In this document: one piece after another, positions 34,377 through 47,470 of the stretch
Numbering within the stretch: position 1 is the stretch's first letter
Layout: each line of letters begins with the position of its first letter
Assembly (NCBI GenBank): GCA_002270565.1
Contig: NQMI01000178.1
Span: forward strand, 1-64,000
Origin: Stenocarpella maydis
Taxonomy: Eukaryota; Ascomycota; Sordariomycetes; Diaporthales; Diaporthaceae
Direction of reading: 5' to 3'
Length of the DNA: 64,000 nt
Made by a program: the position numbers and the translations under genes
Notes under the pieces: model-generated
What the model was told of the DNA's origin: nothing
The model's input: the letters and a program-made list of their open reading frames with translations, nothing else
Databases searched by the model: none

Positions 34377-36778
34377 ATCACAGCTGGTTCTTAACTAATA
34401 GACCAAGTGCGTGGGTTTATATTTAAGAGGCATTTAAGGTGAAATCATGCTAAGCAATATAATAATAGTGATCAAAAGCCATTAAAGCTATTCCAGAGTA
34501 AATACTTAAATTAACTACTAAAGAGCTATCCTAAGCTATACTATCTAACAGTAATAATTATAAGTCTATATAATCTATCTCTTTAGTCTAACTTGCTAAG
34601 AGCACTAGTTATACTTAGTAATCTAATATAAGGGAGCATCTAGCGTAAGTATTACTTTAGTTACGCCTTAGTATTAGAGTGCTAGGAGTAATTATCACTT
34701 TAATTACTTTAGCTTACCTAACTTAGGTTATATACTAAGCTATACCTATTTATACTACTTCCTTTAGTCTACTAAGCTAGTCTAATAGGTCTCTATCCTA
34801 CTTATAGTTAACTATTAGTCCTATTTTTATTAAAGTTATAATATTATCTCCCTTATTTAATATATCTTTACTCTTAAAGATTTCTATAAGTTTCTTATCT
34901 TATTTCCTTTATATACCATTATAATATTCTTTTTATTTTTTATTTTTCTTATTATAGGTTCTTAAATATTAGGTAGCTATATAATAAAACTCTATACCTA
35001 AGAGACTAATAAGTGCTTTACTTTAGCTAACCTAATTAACTAAGGAGGTATTATAGCTAAACATATATCTTATTCTTATTATTTTAAGGTAAATCACCCT
35101 TACTAGTTTATAATTAAACTTTTATAATATAGCAGGTATATATATATTTAGAAGTTATATAATAAGAATTCTATAATTATATCTTATAAGTAGGTTTTCT
35201 ATCTTTATTTCATTATATTTACTAATTCTATAATTACATATCTTTTATTCAAATAAGAGTATTTAGAGAAGGAAGAAATTAATATAAAGGAAGAGTTATT
35301 TATTCTTTAAATAAAGCTTTAGACTACTATAAGCTAGCTTAAGGAGGATTCTATATCTATATATGAGTATTATAAGGAGGAGGAGGCTTGGGTTACTACT
35401 AATCTCTAACTAGCATCCCTTAGGTTTAGATTTAAATAAGTTAAGGGTTCCTATAGATTTTCTTATGATATCTAATAATCCTATAAGGCCTATTAATAGT
35501 TTCTTAAGTTTATAATAGGTTTCTATAAATTATTTTTATCCTTATATCCTTCTTATTTAATTAATTATTGTATTATATTACTATATATCCTATAATTAAG
35601 AATCTTTTTAACTTTATATTTTAGTTTATAGTTATTAAGTTCTACTTCTATTGCTAATTTTATTAATTTAAGTATTAGTTCTAATATTAAAATATAAAAG
35701 ACTAGGTAGATTCTTATTCTTGTACGTAATATAAGTTTATATTTAATTTCTGATATCCATTTATTAACTTAAAATAATCTAAGCTTTTTAAAATTAAGCT
35801 TATTATTAGGCCTTTTAATCTTAATTTATTTTTTATAAAATAAGTAAACTATATCTTCCTCCTTAAAAGTTAGTCCATTTAGTATTTTTTTAGTTTATCT
35901 ATTTTATCATTTATTTTTATATAAATTATAAGTTTAAATAAAGTTATTTCTAAACTTCTTTAATTTATTTTATATAATTCATAGTTTTAAGTGCTTCAGT
36001 TTCTTTAGTAAGGTATCTATAGGTGTTTAGATTAAATCTATAATTAGTATTAAATAGGAATGTATTAGTTATATATATATTTATACTATTATATACGAAT
36101 TGTATAAGTAGTAGCAGCTATACCTAATTATCTTACTAATAGTTAATATAGTAGTATAGATACTATTTTAGGATCTAGTTAAGTTATTCTATCTATTTAT
36201 TTATCTGTAAGTATACTATAGTTAATAGCTTATATTTAATTTCTAGTTATGTTATTAAAGAGGACTAGAATTGTAATATAAATAGCTTATATTTATTAGA
36301 GATAACTTCCTTAGGTAATCTATACTAACTAATATTGATCCTTAGGAAGGTATAAGTAATTTCTTCTTCTATACTTGCTTCCTTATAGGGTATGAAATAG
36401 GTATACTTTATAAATCTACCCACTATAACTAGGATGCTATTATACTTAATCTTAGTTATTAGTTTAATTAATAGAGGGAGTTTAATTATAAAGTTTAAAC
36501 TAATTAACTTTTATATTCCCTCAGGTATTAGTAGTAGTTATAGTAGCCTATATAGCTTATATTTATTTAGCTTGCTTTTATAGTAAATATTATATCTATT
36601 AATAACTTTTATAATAGTATTCCTTATATTTAGGATGTTCTAGTATTATCTAAGTTTTAAGTATATTACTTATATGCCTTAGTATCTATATACTAATAGT
36701 TTATAAAGTCCTTAGATAACTTCTTTTTAAAGAGATAGAGGTAGGTAATACGTGCTTTTATAGTACTAAATTCCTCTA
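34377..36778 (-). mobile_element. Ty3/gypsy retrotransposon remnant with integrase
   Basis: Minus-strand translation near 36250-36560 reads LLIPEG, then NFIIKLPLL, SILVIVGRFIKYTYFIPYKE and YTFLRINIS. It continues to VISNKYKLFILQF. This is the integrase core of fungal Ty3/gypsy elements, with stops and Asp-to-Asn/Gly changes at catalytic positions. The 34400-34640 end matches 5190-5450 in reverse complement and may be part of the LTR. The rest is AT-rich and unreadable. It is interrupted on the right by the family-2 LTR at 36779. Confidence 0.7.
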
Positions 36779-37194
36779 TGTAATGATCAGAGGGTTTCCG
36801 AGTATGTTAAACCTGAAAGATTAAGGGTTTATGTTTGGAATACGTTGTTAGGCAGTTGTTGAGCAATATCGTTAACTGATAATGATTACTAGCTGTAAGG
36901 CTATCCAATACTGGGATTGAATACTTAGATTGACGACTAAAGAGTCTATTCTAAAGAAGCTATCTACTATAGTGATAACTATATCCTTATATATTCTGAC
37001 TCTTCATTTGTAACTGGTAATAGCTTTATTAGCTTCATCCTAATTGACTAAAGCTAGATTGGGGCTCTTCTTAACCCTAACCCTAGTGAGGTGCTAGTCT
37101 TGGGGTCCTGCGGGGTCATGCCGTGGTGTCCGCCCTAAGAGCCTGGGTCCTCAAATAGGTCTTCCGGGGTGCCATTTATATTTAGCTCATAACA
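36779..37194 (-). repeat. LTR of family 2 (copy B, 3' LTR in minus sense)
   Basis: It starts TGTAATGATCAGAGGG and ends TCATAACA. The CTATCTCCCTTCTTACTTC immediately to its right is the reverse complement of a polypurine tract like the one before 50251. This copy is therefore a 3' LTR of a minus-strand element. Confidence 0.85.
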
Positions 37195-37528
37195 CTATCT
37201 CCCTTCTTACTTCTTTTATCCTTAAAAGTACTCCATAAGTTATTTCCGTTTATCTATATTTTTATTTATGCCTTCCTAATTCATTATATTAAGTAGAGTC
37301 ATTTAGTCCTATATCCAGAAGTTTAGTATCCTAAAGTTAACTATAAATTATTATGCTTTACTATAGACTATTAAAGAGAACTGTATTAATATGCCTGCAT
37401 ATTCTTCTTGTAAATCCTGAGGTCTTAGGGAGAGTTATTAGGTTTCTAAGTATTATTCTAGTTATTACTATAAGTATATTTATTAGAATCTTTTAGGGTG
37501 CAACGTTCTTGGTCTATCTGCTGCTAAC
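37195..37528 (-). mobile_element. 3' internal end of family-2 element
   Basis: The first 150 bp match, in reverse complement, the region just before the LTR at 50251, including the polypurine tract and the ATTTATGCCTTC stretch. The rest is unmatched and ends at the 5' LTR of the next element. Confidence 0.6.
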
Positions 37529-39391
37529 TGTTATGAACCACCAAGCATCAGCGGCTGACTACCGCAGAAGACAACCCCGCAGGCCGGGAAGTAACCCCCA
37601 AAAGGAGCGCCCCGCCTGATCCAATCAGTAACACCACCTTATTAGGGTTAGGGTCAGGGACCCACTAGGATCAATGGGATCTATATTAATTCCATCAAGT
37701 GGCACCCAGTCGACAGCATCACCATCAATTCCATCAAGCCACTAAAGAGTCGGAATATATATATAAATATAGTCATTACCACAGTAGATAGTTTTCATAG
37801 AACAGACTCTTTAGTCATTAATCTACGTATATAATCCTAACATTAGATAGCCTTACAGCTAGTAATCATTATTAGTTAATAATATTACTTAATAATTGCC
37901 TAATAATATATTCCAAATATAAACCCTCAATCTTTTAGGTTTAATATACTTAGAAACCTTTTAATTATTACATTTTAATGACTCTTGTTTATATATTACT
38001 ATATAAACTTTAAGCAATATTATACACGGAACCCTTTGTAATATTAGACTCTAGAATAACTACCCCTACCCATAACCTTCTCTATAAGCTGGATGAACTT
38101 GCTAATAATGAGATTATAAACCCCTATATCTAGGAACTAGTTAATAAGGTTAGATAGTTACACCTCCTTATAGAGGGATAAGCTCAACATAATACGGAAG
38201 TCAAACAGCTTTAATAGGAAATCACCACCCTCCAGGTAGAAGCCAATATCATTAATACCCTAATCCAAATGAAGAAACATATTAAGCTTAATACTCTAGC
38301 CCCCTATAATAGAACTGCTGGATAACTTTAGGTATACCTAATGCAGGTTAGGGCCCATTAGCGCTTCCATAGGCTAGATATACAGCCTAGCGGGAAAAGG
38401 GTTATATATATATCTTCTTTCCTTAAAGGATAAGCCTTAGCTTGGTTTAAACCCTACCTAACCAACTTTATCAATGCGGAATCATTTAAAGCCTGCAAGC
38501 TTAAAATATAATAGATTTTTAGCAGCTATAAAGGATATAAGGATGCCCTCAGGTCCCTATTTCAGGACCCAAATAAGGAATAATAGACAGAAAGGGACCT
38601 AGCGAATTACAAGCAGCACAATTTAGCAATCAACTATACAGCAGAATTCCAATGAATCTATACTAAAATCAACTATACTAATAACATAAAGAAATTCATA
38701 TTCTACCGCAAATTAAAGGATAAAGTAAAGAATAAACTCAGTAAAGTTATAAACCAACCCAACAATTTTTTATGCTATATGGAAATAGCGATCCAGATGA
38801 ATAATAGACTCTATAAATAACGCTTGGAAAAAAAAGGATGAACTTTAGAGTAACCCCCATTCTATAAGTACAAACCAAATATAAGAAAGAAGTATCAAAA
38901 GCCAAGCACCCAGTAGGGACAGCATATAGGCCCCATAGAGCTGGATGTTGTCTAACATAAGGATAAGAAAAACATCAAGTGCTATAACTGCAATAAGATG
39001 GGGCACTTTGCTTCAGAATGCAGGGCTCTAAAGAAAAATAGGGACTAGAAGTTAGTACCTAAAGGAACCCAACAAGCTAATAAAGCTACCCATCAAGCCA
39101 ATATGGCCACCTATAGCGCACAAGGACCACTTAGGTCCAAACCACAATGAGAGCTTACAAACAAGTACTATATTTATAGAACAAATATATACAACTAATA
39201 TTAGATATACCTAAATTAAGACCTAGATAAAGAATATAACTTCTATAATCCTAATAAAGAAGACCTTTATAATAGTCTATACTTCTCATAATATACTAAG
39301 TTCTAGTGCAAAAAACATCAGAAAGACAAGGCATAATAGCAGCCTATCCCACCAACAAAGAATCCCCAGAAGCCCAGAATAATACACATAT
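37529..39391 (+). mobile_element. Family-2 retrotransposon: 5' LTR and broken gag with CCHC zinc knuckle
   Basis: The LTR is 37529-37972 (TGTTATGAACC...ATTACA). The following 1.4 kb is a stop-riddled gag region. At 38980-39021 the frame still reads CYNCNKMGHFASEC, a complete C-x2-C-x4-H-x4-C zinc knuckle of the nucleocapsid type. A second copy of this region is at 15162-16409 on the minus strand. The element is interrupted at 39391 by the family-1 LTR. Its 3' LTR is likely the one at 50251-50714. Confidence 0.8.
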
Positions 39392-39789
39392 TGTTCCGGG
39401 GTCTAGGGGAACCAGCATATTTCGGAATCCGGAGGAAAACCAGCCTTAGCATCCCCCCCCTCCCTCCAAGACTATAAGAAGGGGCCTTCCTACATTGCTT
39501 TTAAGAAATTTCTAGTCCTAGAGAATCAATCTTTTTATACCCTATGAATTTATATCTATTAGATATATACATATATACTATAAAATCATTTCTTATGCCC
39601 TCTTTTTCTACCTCTCCTTTTTGGCACCCTCTATTCCCCTTATAACTCTCCTATCACATCAGGGGCTCCTCTTCTTGCCTTCCACGCTCCTCTTGGGGTG
39701 GTTGCTTAATCAGGGCTCTAGCAGAACGTGTGCCTTTTTGTATATATGGAGGTTTTATCCTTTTGCTCTCCCCTTTGGGCCCGTTTTCA
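39392..39789 (+). repeat. 5' LTR of family-1 element
   Basis: 398 bp, TG...CA. It is colinear with 47071-47470. The frame at 39621-39812 inside it has a counterpart at 47302-47490 and is not a gene. Confidence 0.88.
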
Positions 39790-42039
39790 CTAGTATCTGC
39801 CCCATAAATTAAACATGGGTTTCTTTAGCTAATAAGGTTTCTTCAGCCATTATGAAGTTCCTTAGCTTTTAGGCCTGGATTCCCTATTTTATTTATGAGG
39901 TTGTTGGCCACTTTAGGGGAGTGAATCTCTATACTTCTGATACCATTTGATTCTGATCAGAACTATAGCGCCCTCTCGCTCTTGATAGAGGATTTTGCTA
40001 TCATGCAAAGGCCAGATTTACCCTCCCAAGTTACCTATAGTTAACCCAGTGGCAATAAGAGCAGGTATGTGCAAGGCTGGTCTGATCTCTATACCGAGCT
40101 AACTCCATTACCTTAGCTATATCTTAGACCCCCTCCTGGCATACCTAATTTGGTAGTAAAGTATGGAACCTCTAGCCTAGCCATATATTCCTGGAAAAGC
40201 TACTAAGGGATTTATATCCTTAGGCCTTAGAAATTCATTCCAATTAGATTTAATGGCATCTAATTAGGGCTTATTTCCTTAAAAGGGATATAAAGGATTG
40301 GTATTAAGAAGGTTTGGTGGATCCTAACTGCTTATATTACTTAAAACTCTCTTGCCCTTAGATGTAGCACCTGAAGGTTCGGTATATTAATTCCCTAATA
40401 TGGGTAAACTAAGTATAATAAAGCCCCGGTTTAACTAATTAGGCCCCTCTTTAGTTTTCCCTTTTAAGTTATTATTATAATGTCTGGTTACCCTATTAAA
40501 CACTATATTTAAGATATTATCTAATATTATATAATGTTGGGTTGGGTAATAGTGGTACTAAATGTTGCATACTTCTGTAGGGAGTTGAAGAGGTTCCTGC
40601 CCTACCAACTGCTATTCTTCTGATTAATAAGCTTAAAGCTTCCACTATTATTAGCACCCCCTGCGATTAGGATAGCTGGCATTAGTAGCATAAGGGTATT
40701 CCGGGTATCTATATTGTCCTCTCCTATAAGACTAGCAATTAAGTAGCTCCCGCCTTCACCTATAGCAAGACTTCATAATACTTAATGTAACCTTCTATAC
40801 TAATACCTTTCACTCTAATCATACCTAGTTATTCCTATATATATCTTAGTGAACTTTAGATAGCACTTATGCCCTTATTTCTTCTGGATACACCTGGTAT
40901 AGAGAAACATTCAATACCTTCAGATAGCACTTATATCTCGCCTCTCCTAAAGGACCTTTAGTATTAAGAAACATTCAACTTCACTATTACCGCGAGGGAG
41001 TAATTAGGACCTAACCTATCCTATATGCATCTCTATAAACCCTGAATAGCACTTATGCCTTTACTTCTCCTAGATATACTTATTATAGAGAAATATTCAA
41101 TAATCTCGGATAGCACTTATACCTTGCCTCTTTAGCTGTAGCGCTAATGCAGAAAAACATTTGCCTTCATTATTATAGCAAGGGATAGATTAGGACTTAT
41201 ATCTTTTATTTTTCTAATAGGGGATGTTTATTTTACTCCCCTATTTACTGGAGGTTCTCCCTTTAGGGAAAGGGAGCAGGATATAGATAAGGTAAGGGGG
41301 CTCTTATTAAAGAAAGGTTCACCTTAAGGATACCAGTCTCCTTAGGAACCTGCCCCCACCCCATCTGGGACCTCTAATCAGGAGCATTATGCTCTTATGC
41401 TACCTATTCAGGCGACTTCTTAGCCTATTATACCTTTAATGCCCTTTGGAAATGCTGCCCTTTAGACCTTACTATTCCTTAGCTCTTAAGAGGATATTTA
41501 CAAAGGTAGGTCTAATTAGCTTAATCCTATAGCTATAGCTTTCTATAGGGATATAGAATATTATAGTATTAAGAAGTTTACTAGAGGCTATTTGGAATTT
41601 TTGCTTTAAAAAGGAAGGATGAGCTTACCTTGCATTTAGAGATATTAGTCTCTAATTGCTAGCTATCCCAAACTTAAGGGCAATATATCTCTTAAGGAAC
41701 TAAAGAATGATTTCTAATAAAGAGAAGGTAGTGCTAGAAATATAGCAAGGGACTTCCATTATGACTGGGGAGGGGAAAAGTAAAATAAAGGGTAATCTAA
41801 TTAGTCCGAGTAAGACTGAAAAGTTAATTAAAGCTAAGCCCAAATAAGGACCCCTAATCCCCCAGACCCCTAAAGCTAAGGCTATAGATGCTATCCTTGC
41901 TACCTCAATTAAAATGCTAATTTTGGATATTCTCACGCTTAGTAAGACTAATGCTATTCTAATTAGAAAGCTCCTTGCTTGCAGGGATAATACCTCTCTT
42001 AATGAGTGGCCTTTCAAGCCAGTCCTAGATAGGGATATG

Positions 42040-42589
42040 CCTCAAGCTATAGGTCCAGGACTTAGTATGGTCTCTACTTTATCTAAAATTGGATATAAGC
42101 AATGCTCGAGCTCTGATCAGATGCATATCATTAGGTATGAGGTAAATTTAATATTATCTTAAACTACTAATGTGGTGAACCATGGTTGCTACAGATCTGC
42201 CTACCTAAACATTAGGATTGCTTTAGAGAGCTATAAGATCCTCCCAGCCCTACTGGATATAAGTATTAAGATGAATCTTCTTCCTTTATCCTATTGCTAC
42301 CGGAATAAGTTATNACCTTAAGCTATAGATCCAGGACTTAGTATGGTCTCTACTTCATCCAAAATTGGATATAAGCAATGCTTGAGCTCTAATTAGACGC
42401 ATATCATTAGGTATAAGGTAAATTCAATATTATCTTAAACTACTAATATAGTAAACTATAGTTGCTGCAGATCCGCCTATCTAAACGTTAAGATTGCTTT
42501 AGAGAGCTATAAGATCCTCCCAGCCCTACTAAATATAGGTGCTAAGATAAATCTTCTTCCTTTATCCTATTATTACTAGAATAAGTTAT
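42040..42589. repeat. 274-bp segment twice around a single N
   Basis: 42040-42313 and 42316-42589 are diverged copies (mainly transitions), with the N at 42314 between them. Both contain the protease active-site region, so this looks like a join of two repeat copies. Confidence 0.75.
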
Positions 42590-45500
42590 CTTATGCTTTA
42601 CTTTAAAATATAAACTCTATAGTTTATAATGGAGTATTACTAGTACTAATCGGAATAACTAAGGAGTGGGTATGCATTAGCTATAATAGAATAAGGGCTA
42701 TTTTCTTTATTATAAATAATAAAATGAATAATACTACCTATAACATCCTTTTAGGGATGCCTTTCTTTTTAGATATAAATTTAACTTTTAAGCGATTAAG
42801 GGGGTTCCTTTTTGCATATATTACTCTTAATAGGTTGCAAGTAATATATAGGCTGGGGAGGAGGAATCAGAAGCCCTTTTAGGTAGCTGCTACCAAAGCA
42901 GTCTTCTGTTTGGATAGATATATACCCTAAAGACCTGCAACCTGATTCTAGCTAGACCTAGAAAAGGGGGCAGATTACTATTAATAGGACCTATCCCCTA
43001 ATGCGCCTAAAGAAATTTATCTATAAAAGGGGAATTTGAGAGCTAGTGGTACCTTTTCTTTAGGAGAACAACCCTCCTAAAAGTTAATAAACCGGGAGGA
43101 AGCTATTAGAGGTAGCTGGATATAATGTCTTCCTAGATATGCTAAATAATATACTCCATCCCACCACCCCTAATTAGGATAATAATAATTGGTACTAAGA
43201 CTGGTCTCTTTCTAGCCGGATGGTCCCCTAAGCGTAAGTATGCTTGGATATAGATAGCTTATATAATTCGGACTTATTGGATTCAGCTAATTAGACTTAA
43301 AGGATAACACTACATATAGATATTCCGCTTATTAACCCTAATAACCCCAAGCTAAAGGAATATGAATTCTGGGATAAGATATAAAAAAGTTACGATATAA
43401 AAAAAGTTAAGATAACATTATATCTTTAATCAGATAAGTATATTTCTCTTAGGACTACATGCGAGATAAAAATCATTAGTTCTTAATTTACTACTAAAAG
43501 AAGTATTAGCAACCTAAAAAACTGGATCCACCCTAGCCTTGCCTAACCCTTCTAATTACCTCATAACCATAACTAGAGATCCATAAGCTTATACTTGAAC
43601 TTCCTGGGCATATATCTAGTAATCTTGCCTACAGCATCTGCGCAAGTTTCCTCATATCCTATCTTAGTAGCTGCCTTAGTATACTTACCTAGCGAGAGCT
43701 CTAAAGGAGGCATATTTAAAGGCTTATTAATTAGATCGGAATGCACATTAATAATATAGTTGTAACTACTCTTAGAAATCTTTAGCATCTTAAAATTATA
43801 AAGGTAACCCTTAATATAGTAGATATAATTAGCGAAGCATACCTTAAAACCTAAAGCAATACATTAAAAGCAAAAGGATAAATCTGGATGAATGCCCTTG
43901 GAGAAGTTATTGTTTGGTTATAGTTAGTCCCTATCTGCTATATGTAATAGTTGCATGGGTTCGCATTGTAATAACCAAAGAAGGCAATAAGGAGAGCCAG
44001 GCCTCAATGAAGGTTATTCCCCTAGCACAGTTAAGACATATACTTCTTATAAGGGCCACCATTTATACTGTCTCTTATAAAAACATATTCAGACATCCTT
44101 TAATCAGAGTGCTAAGGTAAGACTGTAGGTACTTGCAAGCCTTTAGGGCTTTTAAGAAGGGAAAGAACAGTTTAAGTAGCTTAAATTTGTATAAGGAGAG
44201 GCCATAGAATAAAAGACCCCTTCGCCTTCCCTTGAGTTTATCACTTAAATTCATTATAAAGGCTTATAAGCGTAATTATAGACCATTTTATAAAAGGAGC
44301 CGTTTAGCTGAAAGTGCAGATGCCCCTCTTTAGGATAGGAGAGAGGATGATATTTAAGACCCTAACAATAGAAAAGGCAATTACTCCTTACCCTTTCCCT
44401 TCTCTTCTTGGCTCAATTAAGGAAGAGAAGATATAGTAATAGCGAAGCTCATCTAATCAGAGAGGCTTAATAGTTTAATAACAAGATTAATAATTAATAG
44501 TTAATAATACTATTAGGGGGAAGTTAAAGAAAAGGATTAATAGGGGAAAAGCAACTTTAAATACAAAAAGTTAGAAAGGGGAGCTCTTATTAGAAGCATT
44601 TAAAGCAGCAAAGGTTGCTACCTAGCAGAAAAGGGAAGGAAGTTAAGTAATTCACTAGCTCGAGTAATTCACCCATCTTAAGGCTCCCCTTCTAATAAAA
44701 GCCTACCTTTCTGCCACAACCTCCAACCCAACTACTTCTTCCACAACCACCACACCTCAACTAATCTCTAATCAGCGCAGCACAACTTGCATCATTAAGA
44801 CTCAAAAGCTGCTACAACCATCAACCTCTACCCTCAAAACTTATCACCTCCCCTCCATTACCTAATTTCTCCTTGCCTTAGCACCCTTTTCCCCAATCTA
44901 ACTAATCAGAAAGATATCTTCCTCAAGCTAGCAAATAATAAAAAAAGGTAAGGGAAAGAAGAAGGGATCCCCATTAATCCAATTTACAGCTATCAATAAT
45001 CCAAAAGGCTAAGTCAGCCCTATGAACGATCCCAACGCCCCTATGCCTACTATTGAGTACCCAGACCCTTTTAATTAGGTTGGCCTTAAAGCACGACTTT
45101 TAGTATTGCCCTTTATTACAAATTTTAATGATATCAACCCTATATAGTAGCTAAGATTTCCCAACCCATATAATATCCGCAATTAAGGAAACTAGGATCA
45201 CGGAGCTAGTGCAGACCTAATAAAAGACTCATTTGAAACTAGAATCCTTAATAATAGGTTAGCACTCTCCCAAGCTTTTAATATATCAGACCTTTTGGTG
45301 CGACCGCTATTCTTTTAGAATTAAAAATAGGGGTATAGTAATCATGCGTAGCGGGTAGTGGACATATATTTCAAGGGCATTAATCCCTATCCTTAGTTTA
45401 GAGACCCCCCTAGGCAGAAGAACCTATTTGGCACTCACTATAGTAACTTCCTTATAACCCTTTATAATACAGAAGGTCTCCTAGCTCAAGAGGCATACCT

Positions 45501-47070
45501 GCATACTAATTATATTCTGGGGCTTATTAATTAGCAGCTAATTAATTTCAGTAACCTGGTCTTTATAGTGCCCATAACCTATAATATTAATGGAGAACCC
45601 CCCAGATTATAGAGATACTACTTACTAAAGGACAGCTAGAGGTTCATCATCTAAGTCATATATACCCCAGGCCATTAGGTATTAAGTATCTTCAACAGGG
45701 ATACCAAACGACTCAGTATAATCAATACTTATCCTAATTAGAGAACTTATAATAGGATATACCCCCATATAAGGGACTGCATTGCATACTTCCTTACCCT
45801 TAGGTTACCTAAAGGATTCTTAAAATAAGTATGCATAGCGATCCAAGTAAAGGTTATGCTATAGCTAGGATCAACTACCTATAGACTCCTTATGGCTACC
45901 TATATTACCTTTTTCTTCCGAGAAAATTATGGAAAAAATGGCTAGGAGTTCAGAGACTAGATTAAGACTAGGCTGCTTGAATCCACCCCTCTTAGCTTGC
46001 CCGCTAAAAAAGCCTTAGCTCTTATCTAGGGTTTTGCTATCCAATCAGAAATTAATAGATCCAGGCGTCTAATTAGGGGCATCCAGAATATTCCAGTCAT
46101 TAACTACAACAAGTATAAGAGGCTCATAACAGGAAAGAATATCATATACTCTCAAGCTAATATCTTAGGGATAAATAAGGGGGAGACCAAGTATTATGCT
46201 ACACCCAGTGTGGGATTAGAACTGGGATAAAATCTGCTGGGCTTCCTTATAGTAAGATTTAATAAGGCTAATCTTTTAAGGCCTACTAATATCCGGACTT
46301 CTAGGTTGAGTAAAACTCTTATTACCCCTGACAGCTTGAAGAACCAGCCACCTATCCTAACATTTAAGATACCTAGTGTGGCCGTGAAGGATCTAATTAT
46401 AATATCTAGGCTTGGACTTCATAAGGACCCGTCCAAGACACCTAAGCCTCTGCCTCAGGCAGATAGGGTATGAACATATGGAGAAGATGGTCTTAGGATA
46501 CTAAGTGAAGCAAGAACTACTTTATGGATGCCTGATCGGAGTAGGGCTGGAATGCCACAGGGTGACCCTATTAAACTTCTCTTGTAGCAGATGTTGGAGG
46601 TAAGCATTAGGAATATATCCCTAGGAGGAAATATAAATATGGGTGGGATAACCCCTAAGTAATTAGGTATCTCAAGGTCTTTATTATTATCTCTATCCTC
46701 TATTCCGGCTATACCGCCACTATATCGCCTATTGCCTACTGTAATAAGAATCATAATGATTTAAGAGTATAACTGGAATGTGAGTAAGTAGGTAGGGACT
46801 GAGGAAGCGAATTGCTAGGTTCCCATGCTGGCAATTAATAACAGCTATTAATCCTGGGCTTATAAAAAGGCAGCTGAGTAAGAGGAGAAGGATTGTAGAC
46901 TGAGTGTGCTGTAATAGAATGAGAATAGGGATAAGCGGGCTAGGAATTAAGAGCTATAAAGGGTCCAACAGAGCTGAATTCGGGTGGCTTATCTAATTAG
47001 AGGAGGAAAGTGATTTTGGTTATTTTAGGCGGACTATTGCTTGTTCTTTATAATGGTTTGGAGAGGGGTG

Positions 47071-47470
47071 TATTCCGGGGTTTAGGGGAACCGGTATATT
47101 TTAGAATCTGAAGGAAAACCAGCCTTAGCATCCCCCCCCCCTCCCTCCAAGGCTATAAAAAGGGGCCTTCCTGCATTGCTTTTAAGAAATTTCTAGTCCT
47201 AGAGAATCAATCTTTTTATACCCTGTGAATTTATATCTATTAGATATATATATATATACTGTGAAACTATTTCTTGTGCCCTCTTTTTCTGCCTCTCCTT
47301 TTTGGCACCCTTTATTCCCCTTATAACTCTCCTATCGCGTCAGGGGCTCCTCTTCTTGCCTTCCACGCTCCTCTTAGGGTGGTTGCTTGATCAGGGCTCT
47401 GGCAGAACGTGTGCCTTTTTGTGTGTGTGGAGGTTTTGTCCTCTCGCTCTCCCCTCTGGGCCCGTTTTCA
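47071..47470 (+). repeat. 3' LTR of family-1 element
   Basis: 400 bp, preceded by a polypurine tract. The terminal TG has become TA. Confidence 0.88.

Larger units (their letters stand above)
39392..47470 (+). mobile_element. Family-1 LTR retrotransposon, 8.1 kb, both LTRs present, RIP-degraded
   Basis: The 5' LTR is 39392-39789 and the 3' LTR 47071-47470. The first begins TGTTCCGGGG and the second TATTCCGGGG (G-to-A); both end CGTTTTCA. A purine-rich GGAGAGGGGTG precedes the 3' LTR. Inside, about 42246-42290 reads ALLDISIKMNLLP; the second copy at about 42522-42566 reads ALLNIGAKINLLP. Both are degraded retropepsin active-site loops. NILLGMPFFLD follows at about 42748, the usual C-terminal protease motif. 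Degraded frames at 45100-46450 look protein-like but match no domain I know. I could not find a reverse transcriptase. Clear target-site duplications were not seen. Confidence 0.8.

Noticed and set aside
39621..39812. 63-aa frame, and its twin at 47302-47490
   Set aside because: Both lie at the same place inside the two LTRs; repeated only because LTRs are repeated.
41700..42162. Overlapping 105-aa minus and 82-aa plus frames
   Set aside because: They lie within the degraded family-1 element, with no conserved domain in either frame.
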